Positions 1-6,096 of a stretch of DNA of 13,225 bases are shown here, piece by piece. The position numbers and the translations under genes are program-made. The DNA comes from Nitrospirota bacterium. GTDB taxonomy: Bacteria; Nitrospinota_A; UBA7883. The stretch lies in the NCBI GenBank assembly GCA_011052055.1, contig DRJW01000017.1, positions 1-13,225 of the forward strand, written 5' to 3'. The notes beneath the pieces are model-generated. The model was not told the origin of the DNA, did not search any database, and saw nothing but the letters and a program-made list of their open reading frames with translations. The number at the start of each line of letters is the position of its first letter. Position 1 is the first letter of the stretch.

Positions 1-65
1 ACTACTCCATTCGGGTACCTGACTCCAAAATCAAAAGTCTCAAGAGCTTTATTTTCTATTTCCAT
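1..65 (-). CDS. pstB: Probable phosphate ABC transporter ATP-binding protein, N-terminus only
   Basis: Only the first 21 codons lie in the window; the gene runs off the left edge. The peptide starts MEIENKALETFDFGVRYPNG. Its F-x-V-x-Y-x-N-G pattern fits the first beta-strand and aromatic (A-loop) region just before Walker A of an ABC ATPase, but Walker A itself is outside the window. The start is an ATG 36 bp after the pstA stop. Only a weak GGA lies upstream, so translation may depend on the pstA message. The call rests mainly on operon order: pstC and pstA are almost always followed by pstB, which would energise the two permeases from the cytoplasmic side. The sequence alone would not identify it. 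Confidence 0.6.
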   Translation of the reverse strand, partial: MEIENKALETFDFGVRYPNGV

Positions 66-101
66 TTTATGATTTCCGGCAAAAATATCGTGTATGTAAA
101 T

Positions 102-1001
102 TTATCTGTCTATTCTCCTTCGATGGATCCATCGAAGGATTTGGCCTATGGAGTTGAACGTAAACGTCAGCGTAAGCAAAACAAGCGTTGTGGAGTAAAG
201 AATGGGAGCGGCCCTGTCGACGTTTGGCGACTGAGTAGCCATGACAAAAATATGATATCCGAGCTCCATAAACTGATCAAGCGGATCGCCGGTGAAATTG
301 GGAACGAAATAGGCCACTCCGACGAAAAGGATCGGCGCTACCTCTCCCGCCCCACGGCTGATGGAAAGGACAAGGCCTGTGAGCATCCCGCCTATAGCCT
401 GCGGCAAAACAACCCATTTTATAACTTCCCATCTGGTGTACCCAAGACAGATTCCGGCGTGGCGTTGCTCTTCGGGAACGAGCTTCAAAGCTTCGGTTAC
501 AGAAATCACATTCGTCGGAAGCGTCAGCGCGCCCATCGTAAAAGCCGCCCACAACAGGCATCGCACTTTAAAAACATGGTCTTCGTAACCTATCAACCAG
601 TCCAAAGTCCCCCCGACAATGTTTACAAAGAAAGCCAGCCCGAACAGGCCATAGACAATGGACGGAACCGCGGCCAGAGTCCGAACGGAGCTCATGACCG
701 CATTGTAAAACCAGTTTCTCCGGCTGACTTCGTTAAGGTATATGGCGATGACCGCGCCAAGCGGTACGGTAAACATCGACATCATCATAACCAGCATTGC
801 TGTCCCTTTTATCATCGGCCAGATTCCTCCATGCTCCATATCGCCCGTGGGGCCGGCGGTAAGGAACTCCCAGGACATATGCGCGCTACCTTTGATAACA
901 ACCAGGCCGATGATAAAAGTGATAATCGCCACTACAAACAGGGCGGTCGCGTTCGTTACCGCTTTAAAAATGAACTCAAGCGTTTTTCTGCGGTCAAGCA
1001 T
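102..1001 (-). CDS. pstA: Phosphate ABC transporter permease PstA
   Basis: Inner-membrane permease that pairs with PstC to form the phosphate channel of the high-affinity Pst importer. The 299 residues are the usual family length. A first membrane helix lies at about 17-37. The permease domain (about 65-285) has several hydrophobic helices, the family-typical AAVPSIVYGLFGL stretch (110-122), and a cytoplasmic EAA-type loop at about 170-206 (EALKLVPEEQRHAGICLGYT onward, then VVLPQAIGG) that contacts the ATPase. RGAGEVAPILF (216-226) is also characteristic of PstA. The start is an ATG preceded by AAGGAG at 8-nt spacing. It overlaps the end of pstC by 8 bp, so the two are translationally coupled. 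The last codons contain a perfect 24-bp palindrome, listed separately. Transcription is probably from the phoB promoter under PhoB control, inferred from the continuous operon. Confidence 0.95.
   Translation of the reverse strand: MLDRRKTLEFIFKAVTNATALFVVAIITFIIGLVVIKGSAHMSWEFLTAGPTGDMEHGGIWPMIKGTAMLVMMMSMFTVPLGAVIAIYLNEVSRRNWFYNAVMSSVRTLAAVPSIVYGLFGLAFFVNIVGGTLDWLIGYEDHVFKVRCLLWAAFTMGALTLPTNVISVTEALKLVPEEQRHAGICLGYTRWEVIKWVVLPQAIGGMLTGLVLSISRGAGEVAPILFVGVAYFVPNFTGDPLDQFMELGYHIFVMATQSPNVDRAAPILYSTTLVLLTLTFTFNSIGQILRWIHRRRIDR
116..139. repeat. Perfect 24-bp palindrome at the 3' end of pstA
   Basis: Each half-site is TCCTTCGATGGA and the centre is GGATCC; all 12 base pairs match. It lies inside the pstA coding region (residues near ILRWIHRR) 12 bp before its stop codon and 51 bp before the pstB start. 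There is no T-run on either side, so it is not a standard intrinsic terminator. As RNA it could form a hairpin protecting or processing the message between pstA and pstB; as DNA it could be a binding site. Both roles are inferred. Confidence 0.75.
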
Positions 1002-2004
1002 AAGTCCATCTCCTTATGAGACGCTGGGAAAAATAATTGATAGTGAAAGTGGCGAATATCAGGATGAGGCCCAACAGGAAAAGAACGCTGTAGTGTGTGT
1101 CTCCTACTATCACTTCGCCCATCTCCGCGCCTATGGTGGCGGCGAAGGTTCTCGCTCCTGACGCGAAGTCCATACTGAATATGGCCGCGTTGCCCGAGCA
1201 CATGAGCACGATCATCGTTTCGCCGAAGCATCTTCCGAAACCAAGCAGACCGGCGGCGAAAACTTTTCCGTAGGTGGCTGGAATAATTAGCGAAGTAATA
1301 ATTTGGTAATCGAACATTCCGCAACATTTGGCGGCGTGTATCTGCTCTTTCGAGTAGCTTGAATAGATATCTTCGAAAAGTGTCGTCATTATCGGTATTA
1401 CCGTTAATGAAAGCATCGTACCCGCAAGGAAAGCGTTTAGCCGGAAAGTCGTTCCGGTGATAGTTTGCATGTAAGTGGCAAAATAGATCAGTCCAAGAAA
1501 TCCCAGCACGACCGACGGAATACCGGCGAGAAGCTCGGTAATTACTTTGACGGTATATCTGAGATTTCGCGGGAGGTAAAAAGCTATGGCGATAGCCGTC
1601 AGAAAACTTATAACCGTTCCTTCGGCTACAGCTACCAGCGTGATTTTTAACGTCCCCGCCGCAAGCGGCCACAGGCTGAAAAGCGGCTGATCGGACACGG
1701 GTTGCCACATAAACTGCCCCAGCAGGTTGTCTAGCGTCTGGAAAACGCTGGCGTTTCGCGCAAACTCCTCTTCATTTTCTGTATCGTGGTAAAGCGACAT
1801 CTCGTTGCGCAGATCCGTATCGCTGATTAATGGATAAGACTCCTGAATAACGAAATAGAATATTGCTAGAACAATCCCCACCGCAATCGCGCCCCCCATG
1901 AAAAGCGCTCCGATGGCGATTTTTTCCTCTATTTTACGCCTTTTTATCATTCTGTCGCTCGAAATGCTTTTCGTTTCCTCCGTTACGATCGGGATTTCGC
2001 TCAT
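994..2004 (-). CDS. pstC: Phosphate ABC transporter permease PstC
   Basis: Partner permease of PstA in the inner-membrane Pst phosphate importer. It has 336 residues. A cytoplasmic N-tail precedes a first helix at about 28-54. A periplasmic segment of about 60 residues (55-115) follows, then the binding-protein-dependent permease domain (116-330). Diagnostic stretches are TELLAGIPSVVLGFLGL (156-172) and a cytoplasmic EAA-type loop (about 211-247, ending LIIPATYGKV). GRCFGETMIVLM (257-268) is also typical of PstC. The start overlaps the phoR stop by 4 bp (ATGA), and the gene overlaps pstA by 8 bp, so phoR-pstC-pstA are translationally coupled. The periplasmic segment is longer than in compact PstC proteins and is rich in acidic residues. 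No pstS gene for the phosphate-binding protein is seen beside it. Confidence 0.93.
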   Translation of the reverse strand: MSEIPIVTEETKSISSDRMIKRRKIEEKIAIGALFMGGAIAVGIVLAIFYFVIQESYPLISDTDLRNEMSLYHDTENEEEFARNASVFQTLDNLLGQFMWQPVSDQPLFSLWPLAAGTLKITLVAVAEGTVISFLTAIAIAFYLPRNLRYTVKVITELLAGIPSVVLGFLGLIYFATYMQTITGTTFRLNAFLAGTMLSLTVIPIMTTLFEDIYSSYSKEQIHAAKCCGMFDYQIITSLIIPATYGKVFAAGLLGFGRCFGETMIVLMCSGNAAIFSMDFASGARTFAATIGAEMGEVIVGDTHYSVLFLLGLILIFATFTINYFSQRLIRRWTYA

Positions 2005-3410
2005 GCTATCGCCTTTTTAAAGTTTACGATTTTTTTAACTGGAATATGTATGGAAAATACGCTCCCCTCACCAGGAACACTTTCCACGGTGACTTTGCCT
2101 CCGTGCGCTATTATCGAGTGCTTTACTATTGAAAGCCCCAGCCCTGTGCCGCCCAGTTTTCTGGACCGCGATGTATCCACACGGTAGAAGCGCTCGAAAA
2201 TACGATCAAGGTGGTTTCCATCTATGCCGAAACCTTGATCCCTGACATGGATCGAAAGAACATTTTCACTAAGAAACACTGATATGAGCACCTCTTTACC
2301 GGGATCGCTATAGTTGATGGAGTTATCGAGCAGGTTCGCCAGGGCTCGCTCCAGAAGCATTACGCTGATTGTAGCTTCGAGATTATCCGGGCAGGCCAGC
2401 TTGACGTTGATATTTTTTTCCGCTGATTTATACGACAAGTCGCTGATTATTTTCTCAAGAACATTCTTTATGGAAACATGCTCAATGAACCCTTGTGAAA
2501 TTACATTTTCGTTTTCTATCCTGGAAAGGGTCAAAAGGTCTTCAATAATACCCGAAAGCCTTTTTACCTGTCTGTCGAGCATTTGCAGAAATCTATCCGC
2601 CGTTTCCGGATCTTCCACGGCTCCGGATAAAAGAGCCTCTACAGCCCCCTGTATCGAGGTTATGGGTGTGCGAAGCTCGTGTGATACGTTTGCGGCGAAA
2701 TCGCGCCGGAGACTTTCAAGCTGACGCAGACGTGTAACGTCGTTCAGGGACATGACCTGGCCCCAATATTCACCATTAGATTTATGAAGGGGGCTTTGTA
2801 TTACCTGAATAATTTTCTTTTTCGAGTCTTCTATGCTCATCTCTTTTGACAACAGCTTGCGCGTTTCGAGCCCTTCGTCAATAAAGTTCAGCAGTTCACT
2901 TCTTTTGTAAACGACGTCCCTGATGGAAAGACCCTCGATTTTCGCGGAAGGGATATCCAGCAAATGCCTCGCCACAGGGTTGATTTTCAAGATTACAAGG
3001 TTTGCGTCCACTGCGAGGATACCTTCTTTTAAGCAAGTCAACACCGCTTCCCCGGTCTGCGCCTCATTCGCTCCTGCGCTTATCCTCACTTTGAGCTCGG
3101 CTGACATTATGTTCAGATTCTCGGCGATTTCCGCTGTTTCCTTCAACATTCCACCATCTATAGGCTTGTCGAAAAGTCCTAAAGCGAAGCGCGCCGCGCC
3201 CTGTGATATTTCTTTCAACGGTTTCCTGGTGATATTTGAAATTATTATGCTTAGAACCGCAGACGCCGCAAAAGCCATCCCTGATATGAACGCGACCTGA
3301 CCTGCTTTCAATGCTTCAACACTGGTGACCAGGGCGCCCGTAAACGCTGATATGATAATAAAAGCCGTGATAAGCGGAAATATCGTCCAAGAAATACTTG
3401 TGTATTTCAT
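2001..3410 (-). CDS. phoR: Phosphate-regulon sensor histidine kinase PhoR
   Basis: Membrane histidine kinase that phosphorylates PhoB. With the ATG at 3410 it is 469 residues. Two helices (about 8-29 and 38-58) are separated by only about 8 residues, so there is no real periplasmic sensor domain. This is typical of PhoR, which reads the Pst state from inside the membrane. Then come a HAMP-like linker (59-110), a PAS domain (about 119-225), a HisKA H-box VSHELRTP with phospho-acceptor His244, the N-box (LANLLDNSINYS, about 357-368), G1 DQGFGID (391-397), the FERFYRVD box and G2 GGTGLGLSIVKH. The frame stays open 10 codons further to a GTG at 3440, but that lies inside phoB. The ATG sits 1 bp after the phoB stop, which fits coupled translation, although it lacks a strong Shine-Dalgarno. 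The gene overlaps pstC by 4 bp. Confidence 0.93.
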   Translation of the reverse strand: MKYTSISWTIFPLITAFIIISAFTGALVTSVEALKAGQVAFISGMAFAASAVLSIIISNITRKPLKEISQGAARFALGLFDKPIDGGMLKETAEIAENLNIMSAELKVRISAGANEAQTGEAVLTCLKEGILAVDANLVILKINPVARHLLDIPSAKIEGLSIRDVVYKRSELLNFIDEGLETRKLLSKEMSIEDSKKKIIQVIQSPLHKSNGEYWGQVMSLNDVTRLRQLESLRRDFAANVSHELRTPITSIQGAVEALLSGAVEDPETADRFLQMLDRQVKRLSGIIEDLLTLSRIENENVISQGFIEHVSIKNVLEKIISDLSYKSAEKNINVKLACPDNLEATISVMLLERALANLLDNSINYSDPGKEVLISVFLSENVLSIHVRDQGFGIDGNHLDRIFERFYRVDTSRSRKLGGTGLGLSIVKHSIIAHGGKVTVESVPGEGSVFSIHIPVKKIVNFKKAIA

Positions 3411-3411
3411 A

Positions 3412-4101
3412 TCAATAATCAAGGCGGTAACCGACGCCACGCACCGTGTGAATCCGTCCGCTCCAGGAGTCGAGTTTTTTTCGAATGAACGTTATATGCA
3501 CATCCACCGAGCGCTCTGAAACGTTAACCTCGCCTCCCCGGATAGCGGAGACTATCTGATCCCGCGTCATAACGCCTCCCCCTCTGTTGAAAAGAGCGTC
3601 CAGGATTGCGAACTCTGTAAAAGTAAACTCAACAGGTTTTCCGTTTAAAAATATTTCCCGCCTGTTTCTATCCAGAATAAGTCCGCCTACTTCCACTTTT
3701 ACCGGAAGGCCTTCTTCGGAGATTCGGCGGAGCGCGACTTGAATGCGGGCCAGGACTTCTTTTATGCTAAATGGTTTTGTCACGTAATCGTCGGCTCCGA
3801 TTTCCAGCCCTTTTACAATGTCCTCCTCTTCTCCCTTTGCAGTAAGCATTATTATCGGAGTTTCGCTTATCTCCGATTCCAGCCTTACTTTTTTGCATAC
3901 ATCCAAACCGTCTATTCCCGGTAGCATAAGGTCTAACAGGACAACTTTTGGTTTTTCCGCTCTTATCGCCGTTAAAGCTTCTTCGCCCGTTTTAGCCACA
4001 AGAACTTCGTACCCGGCGGATTTCAGGTTGTATTGAAGGAGATCACGAATATCCTCTTCATCATCAACCACGAGTATTTTGTAAGGAGCTTCATTTTTCA
4101 T
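3412..4101 (-). CDS. phoB: Phosphate-regulon response regulator PhoB (OmpR family)
   Basis: Cytoplasmic DNA-binding response regulator that activates phosphate-starvation genes when phosphorylated by PhoR. Its 229 residues match the family length. The receiver domain has the acidic pair Asp14/Asp15, phospho-acceptor Asp57 in VVLLDLMLPGIDG, Thr87 in MLTAKG and Lys109 in DDYVTKPFS. The C-terminal winged helix (about 133-229) contains EFTFTEFAILDAL, the recognition-helix region NVSERSVDVHITFIRKKL and the terminal RGVGYRLDY. The PhoB assignment over another OmpR-family regulator rests on its close match to that family plus adjacency to phoR and pstCA. It is the first gene of the operon. The start ATG has only a weak AGGG upstream. 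A Pho-box-like array lies 34-71 bp upstream, suggesting autoactivation. Confidence 0.93.
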   Translation of the reverse strand: MKNEAPYKILVVDDEEDIRDLLQYNLKSAGYEVLVAKTGEEALTAIRAEKPKVVLLDLMLPGIDGLDVCKKVRLESEISETPIIMLTAKGEEEDIVKGLEIGADDYVTKPFSIKEVLARIQVALRRISEEGLPVKVEVGGLILDRNRREIFLNGKPVEFTFTEFAILDALFNRGGGVMTRDQIVSAIRGGEVNVSERSVDVHITFIRKKLDSWSGRIHTVRGVGYRLDY

Positions 4102-4134
4102 CGCCCTAATGTATCAAGAGACGAAGGGAGTTAG

Positions 4135-4172
4135 GTTAAGTTCTGGTTAAATATAAGTTAAGAATATGTTAA
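4135..4172 (-). promoter_or_regulatory. Pho box: four direct repeats at 11-bp period upstream of phoB
   Basis: On the plus strand GTTAA occurs at 4135, 4146, 4157 and 4168, exactly 11 bp apart, with A/T-rich 4-base spacers. Read toward phoB these are four TTAAC repeats, and a degenerate fifth may lie at 4179. PhoB/PhoP-family regulators bind direct repeats of about 7 bp at an 11-bp pitch; the TTAAC core resembles Bacillus PhoP sites more than the E. coli TGTCA core. A possible extended -10 (TGATACATT on the minus strand, 4108-4116) lies downstream, but a start from it would fall almost on the phoB ATG. The true -10 is therefore uncertain. Confidence 0.75.
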
Positions 4173-4225
4173 ATTGCGTGTAATTTGAACAATAGCGGGA
4201 AAAAAGGGAGAAACCGCGCATCAAT

Positions 4226-4275
4226 CAAACGACCGATACAGCATAAAATGCAAACGGCCGATACGGCATAAAATG
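4226..4275. repeat. Two tandem 25-bp repeats at the left edge of an IS remnant
   Basis: Two adjacent 25-bp units (4226-4250 and 4251-4275) match at 23 of 25 positions, differing only by A/G at unit positions 7 and 15. Each begins CAAACG and ends GCATAAAATG. The array ends about three bases before the point where transposase similarity begins. Subterminal repeats like this occur at the ends of some insertion sequences, so it may be the end of a second element that truncated the IS481-like one. It could also be an independent short duplication. Confidence 0.7.
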
Positions 4276-4278
4276 TGA

Positions 4279-4569
4279 CCATCTAGCGTTTACAAAACGT
4301 CGACACGCTCGTATCCATCAAGATCGCCTAAGATCGAATATCCATCCGGGTTTGTGGTCAGGATGGCTCGTCATAGTGGAGAGATAAAGTGGCGCGCAAA
4401 GATGGTCTGGGTAAGTCAATTGCTGGCCGGAGAGCCTGTCGGCTTGCATCAGGTGGACAATGATCGCTGGGACGTATACTTTGGAATGGTCAAACTTGGG
4501 CAATTGAATGAGAAAACCGGGCGTGTAGAAAGACCGGCTTCATATGTAAGAAGGGAAAACGCAAAATGA
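4279..4569 (+). pseudogene. C-terminal remnant of an IS481-like integrase-core transposase
   Basis: From 4279 to the stop at 4567-4569 one frame encodes about 96 residues that I recognise as the tail of DDE integrase-core transposases of the IS481-like group. Visible parts are a proline/tyrosine-rich linker (VYKTSTRSYPSR), EYPSGFVVR, then ARHSGEIKWRAK, LLAGEPVGLHQVDNDRWDVY and FGMVKLGQLNEKTGRV. These form the small beta-rich domain that follows the catalytic core. The catalytic DDE domain is absent: a TGA lies directly upstream at 4276-4278 and the sequence then changes to the 25-bp tandem repeats. The piece cannot be an active transposase. A GTG at 4354 opens a 71-codon frame, but this is simply the inside of the fragment. 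The element's right end follows at once. Confidence 0.82.
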
Positions 4570-4583
4570 ACCTGAACCAAATG

Positions 4584-4633
4584 TGTTACCCATCCGCCCG
4601 GACTATTATGTAACCTATGTCCCAGGCCGTACA
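4584..4633 (+). mobile_element. Right end of the IS481-like element with subterminal repeats
   Basis: Fifteen bases after the transposase stop, TGTTACCCAT...CCCGGAC (4584-4603) is repeated 25 bp later as TGTAACCTATGTCCCAGGCC (4609-4628). The sequence then ends in GTACA at 4633. Terminal TGT.../...ACA with repeated GTTACCCATGTCC-type blocks is the usual look of this group's ends. No matching left end or target duplication is visible, in keeping with the truncated transposase. Confidence 0.7.
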
Positions 4634-4701
4634 ATATGTTCGACGACTTTTCCATTCTCGACCCAGAAACAGACACCTTCGGGTATTTTGTATTTTCGCA
4701 T
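4615..4701 (-). pseudogene. N-terminal fragment of an unknown gene interrupted by the IS end
   Basis: On the minus strand an ATG at 4701 has GGAG five bases upstream and opens a clean reading frame, MRKYKIPEGVCFWVENGKVV followed by EHI. At codon 23 the frame meets the TGTACGG terminus of the IS; five more codons come from the element before a TAG. The composition and the ribosome site suggest a genuine gene start whose remainder was lost when the element inserted or was later deleted. I do not recognise the family. It could still be expressed as a 28-residue peptide, but no convincing promoter is visible. Confidence 0.4.
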
Positions 4702-4950
4702 AAGCTCTCCGTGTACTCGTCAAAATACAGACCAAAAGAAATATACACTATTCATAACGTCGAGACCACCTCGAAGGTGATTTTCATGAGCATCTTCGTG
4801 GGGGGAGCTTCGAGGAATAAATTAATCTTTAATTTTTAATGTTTCTATAGCTTAAGTCATATTTATAAACCAGATTGCAAAGTATCCTCTGTCCGTACTA
4901 TCGCAAATTCCTTTTTCTGGAATTATCCATTTAACTTTTGGAGGAAACAA
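4702..4950. other. Non-coding stretch between the IS scar and the copper oxidase gene
   Basis: About 250 bases with no gene I can support. It contains a small inverted repeat, CACCT-CGA-AGGTG (near 4769-4781), and A/T-rich sequence from about 4815. It must hold the promoter of the downstream copper enzyme. A TTGCAA/TACTAT pair (about 4875-4901) has a 15-bp spacer, too short to be convincing. I see no clear FNR/NnrR-type TTGAT-N4-ATCAA site. The only strong signal is the GGAGG ribosome site at 4940-4944. Confidence 0.5.
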
Positions 4951-5913
4951 ATGAATCTTGTTTACATTACGAAAAAATCAACTTTAATGGTCGCCGCCTT
5001 TATGTGCCTGGCGCTACTGCTAACGTCAAGCATTGGATATGCCAAGACAGTAAAAGTCAAAATGACCGCAATGGAAAAGGATATTGCGATCGACACAAAA
5101 GGGACTATGTATCCGGCCTGGACATTTAATGGGACAATTCCCGGTCCGGTGGTCAGAGTGACACAGGGCGACACTGTTGAATTTACTTTGACCAACGACA
5201 AGAAGAACGGACAAAGCCATGCCATGGATTTTCACGCGGCCCAGGTGGATGTTCTGGATGAGTTCGCGCCGGTGAAACCGGGTGAGACAAAGAAATTTTC
5301 TTTTACCACCAAATATCCTGGCGTGTTTATGTATCACTGCGGAGCTCCTAACATGGCCCAGCATATTGCCCGTGGCATGTTTGGGGTTATTATCGTCGAT
5401 CCGAAGGAAGGGTATTCGAAAAGTTACCCTAAACCTGATCGCGAATATATTTTAATCCAGTCCCAATATTTTCCCAACGCTGGTGACGCTGTGGCGATGA
5501 TGGAAAACAGAGGATGGACAAATTCTCTTATTAACGGAAAAATATTCCACTACGATCCTTTGCATGGCGCAAACGCTCCTGCTCCTCTGGTGGCGAAACC
5601 TGGCGAGCGAGTCCGGTTTTTCTTTGTGAACGCCAACATCAACATGCCGGTCGCGTTCCATCCTATCGCCGGAATCTGGGACAGGGTTTACCTCAACGGA
5701 AATCCGAAGAATGTTATCTATGGAATGGCTACATACAATGTGGCCGTGTCCGAAGCGGTCACTGTCGACCTGGTAACACCAAAGGGTAAATCCACAAACA
5801 ACGCTATTGTGGATCACACAATGAGCGCCGCTTTACGTGGGGCCATCACAGTCTTGATAACTTCGCCTGACGCTGACGACAGCATGGGCAGGGGAGACAA
5901 GATCCTTCCTTAA
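4951..5913 (+). CDS. nirK: Copper-containing nitrite reductase, NirK/AniA type (two-cupredoxin)
   Basis: Predicted periplasmic enzyme reducing nitrite to nitric oxide. It has 320 residues with a signal peptide (about 1-31, cleaved after IGYA). Cupredoxin domain 1 starts with FNGTIPGPVVRVTQGDTVEF. It holds the type 1 copper ligands His90, Cys130, His138 and Met143 (SHAMDFH; YHCGAPNMAQHIARGM). Type 2 copper ligands are His95, His129 and, from domain 2, His289 (VDHTMSAALRGA). The catalytic Asp and His of the family match Asp93 and His237 (FHPIAGIWDRVY, like AniA FHVIGEIFDKVY). The short Cys-to-His loop is AniA-like. It is shorter than most NirK (about 360-390). Start: ATG with GGAGG seven bases upstream; a strong terminator follows, so it is monocistronic. 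A related two-domain multicopper oxidase is the main alternative. Diheme and monoheme cytochromes 1.5-4 kb away could be partners. Confidence 0.8.
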   Translation: MNLVYITKKSTLMVAAFMCLALLLTSSIGYAKTVKVKMTAMEKDIAIDTKGTMYPAWTFNGTIPGPVVRVTQGDTVEFTLTNDKKNGQSHAMDFHAAQVDVLDEFAPVKPGETKKFSFTTKYPGVFMYHCGAPNMAQHIARGMFGVIIVDPKEGYSKSYPKPDREYILIQSQYFPNAGDAVAMMENRGWTNSLINGKIFHYDPLHGANAPAPLVAKPGERVRFFFVNANINMPVAFHPIAGIWDRVYLNGNPKNVIYGMATYNVAVSEAVTVDLVTPKGKSTNNAIVDHTMSAALRGAITVLITSPDADDSMGRGDKILP

Positions 5914-5930
5914 TTTTTCATAATCTATGG

Positions 5931-5961
5931 GGGAGGGCGTTATTTGCCCTCCCTTTTTTTT
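5931..5961 (+). terminator. Intrinsic terminator of the copper nitrite reductase gene
   Basis: A perfect 8-bp stem, GGGAGGGC/GCCCTCCC, with a 7-base loop is followed immediately by eight T residues. It begins 17 bases after the stop codon. It is the clearest terminator in the window and separates this gene from the hydrolase downstream. Confidence 0.95.
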
Positions 5962-6096
5962 ATCGCCCTTGCTCTCTTCGTTATTAATAAGATTCCACAA
6001 GACTGTTGATAGGACTAGAATCAGGCTCACGTCCATAGCTTAAGAAAAAATCGAAGGGGAGCGCTGATAAAATACCTTTATGACATTTGCCGCTGT

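Noticed and set aside
69..1019. 316-codon plus-strand ORF opposite pstA
   Set aside because: It is the antisense shadow of a well-identified permease; its arginine/histidine-rich translation has no recognisable domain.
4354..4569. 71-aa free-standing gene
   Set aside because: Similarity to transposase C-termini continues upstream in the same frame to 4279, so this is a fragment and the GTG at 4354 is not a true start.
4634..4950. FNR/NnrR binding site upstream of nirK
   Set aside because: No TTGAT-N4-ATCAA-like palindrome could be found; only unrelated A/T-rich sequence.
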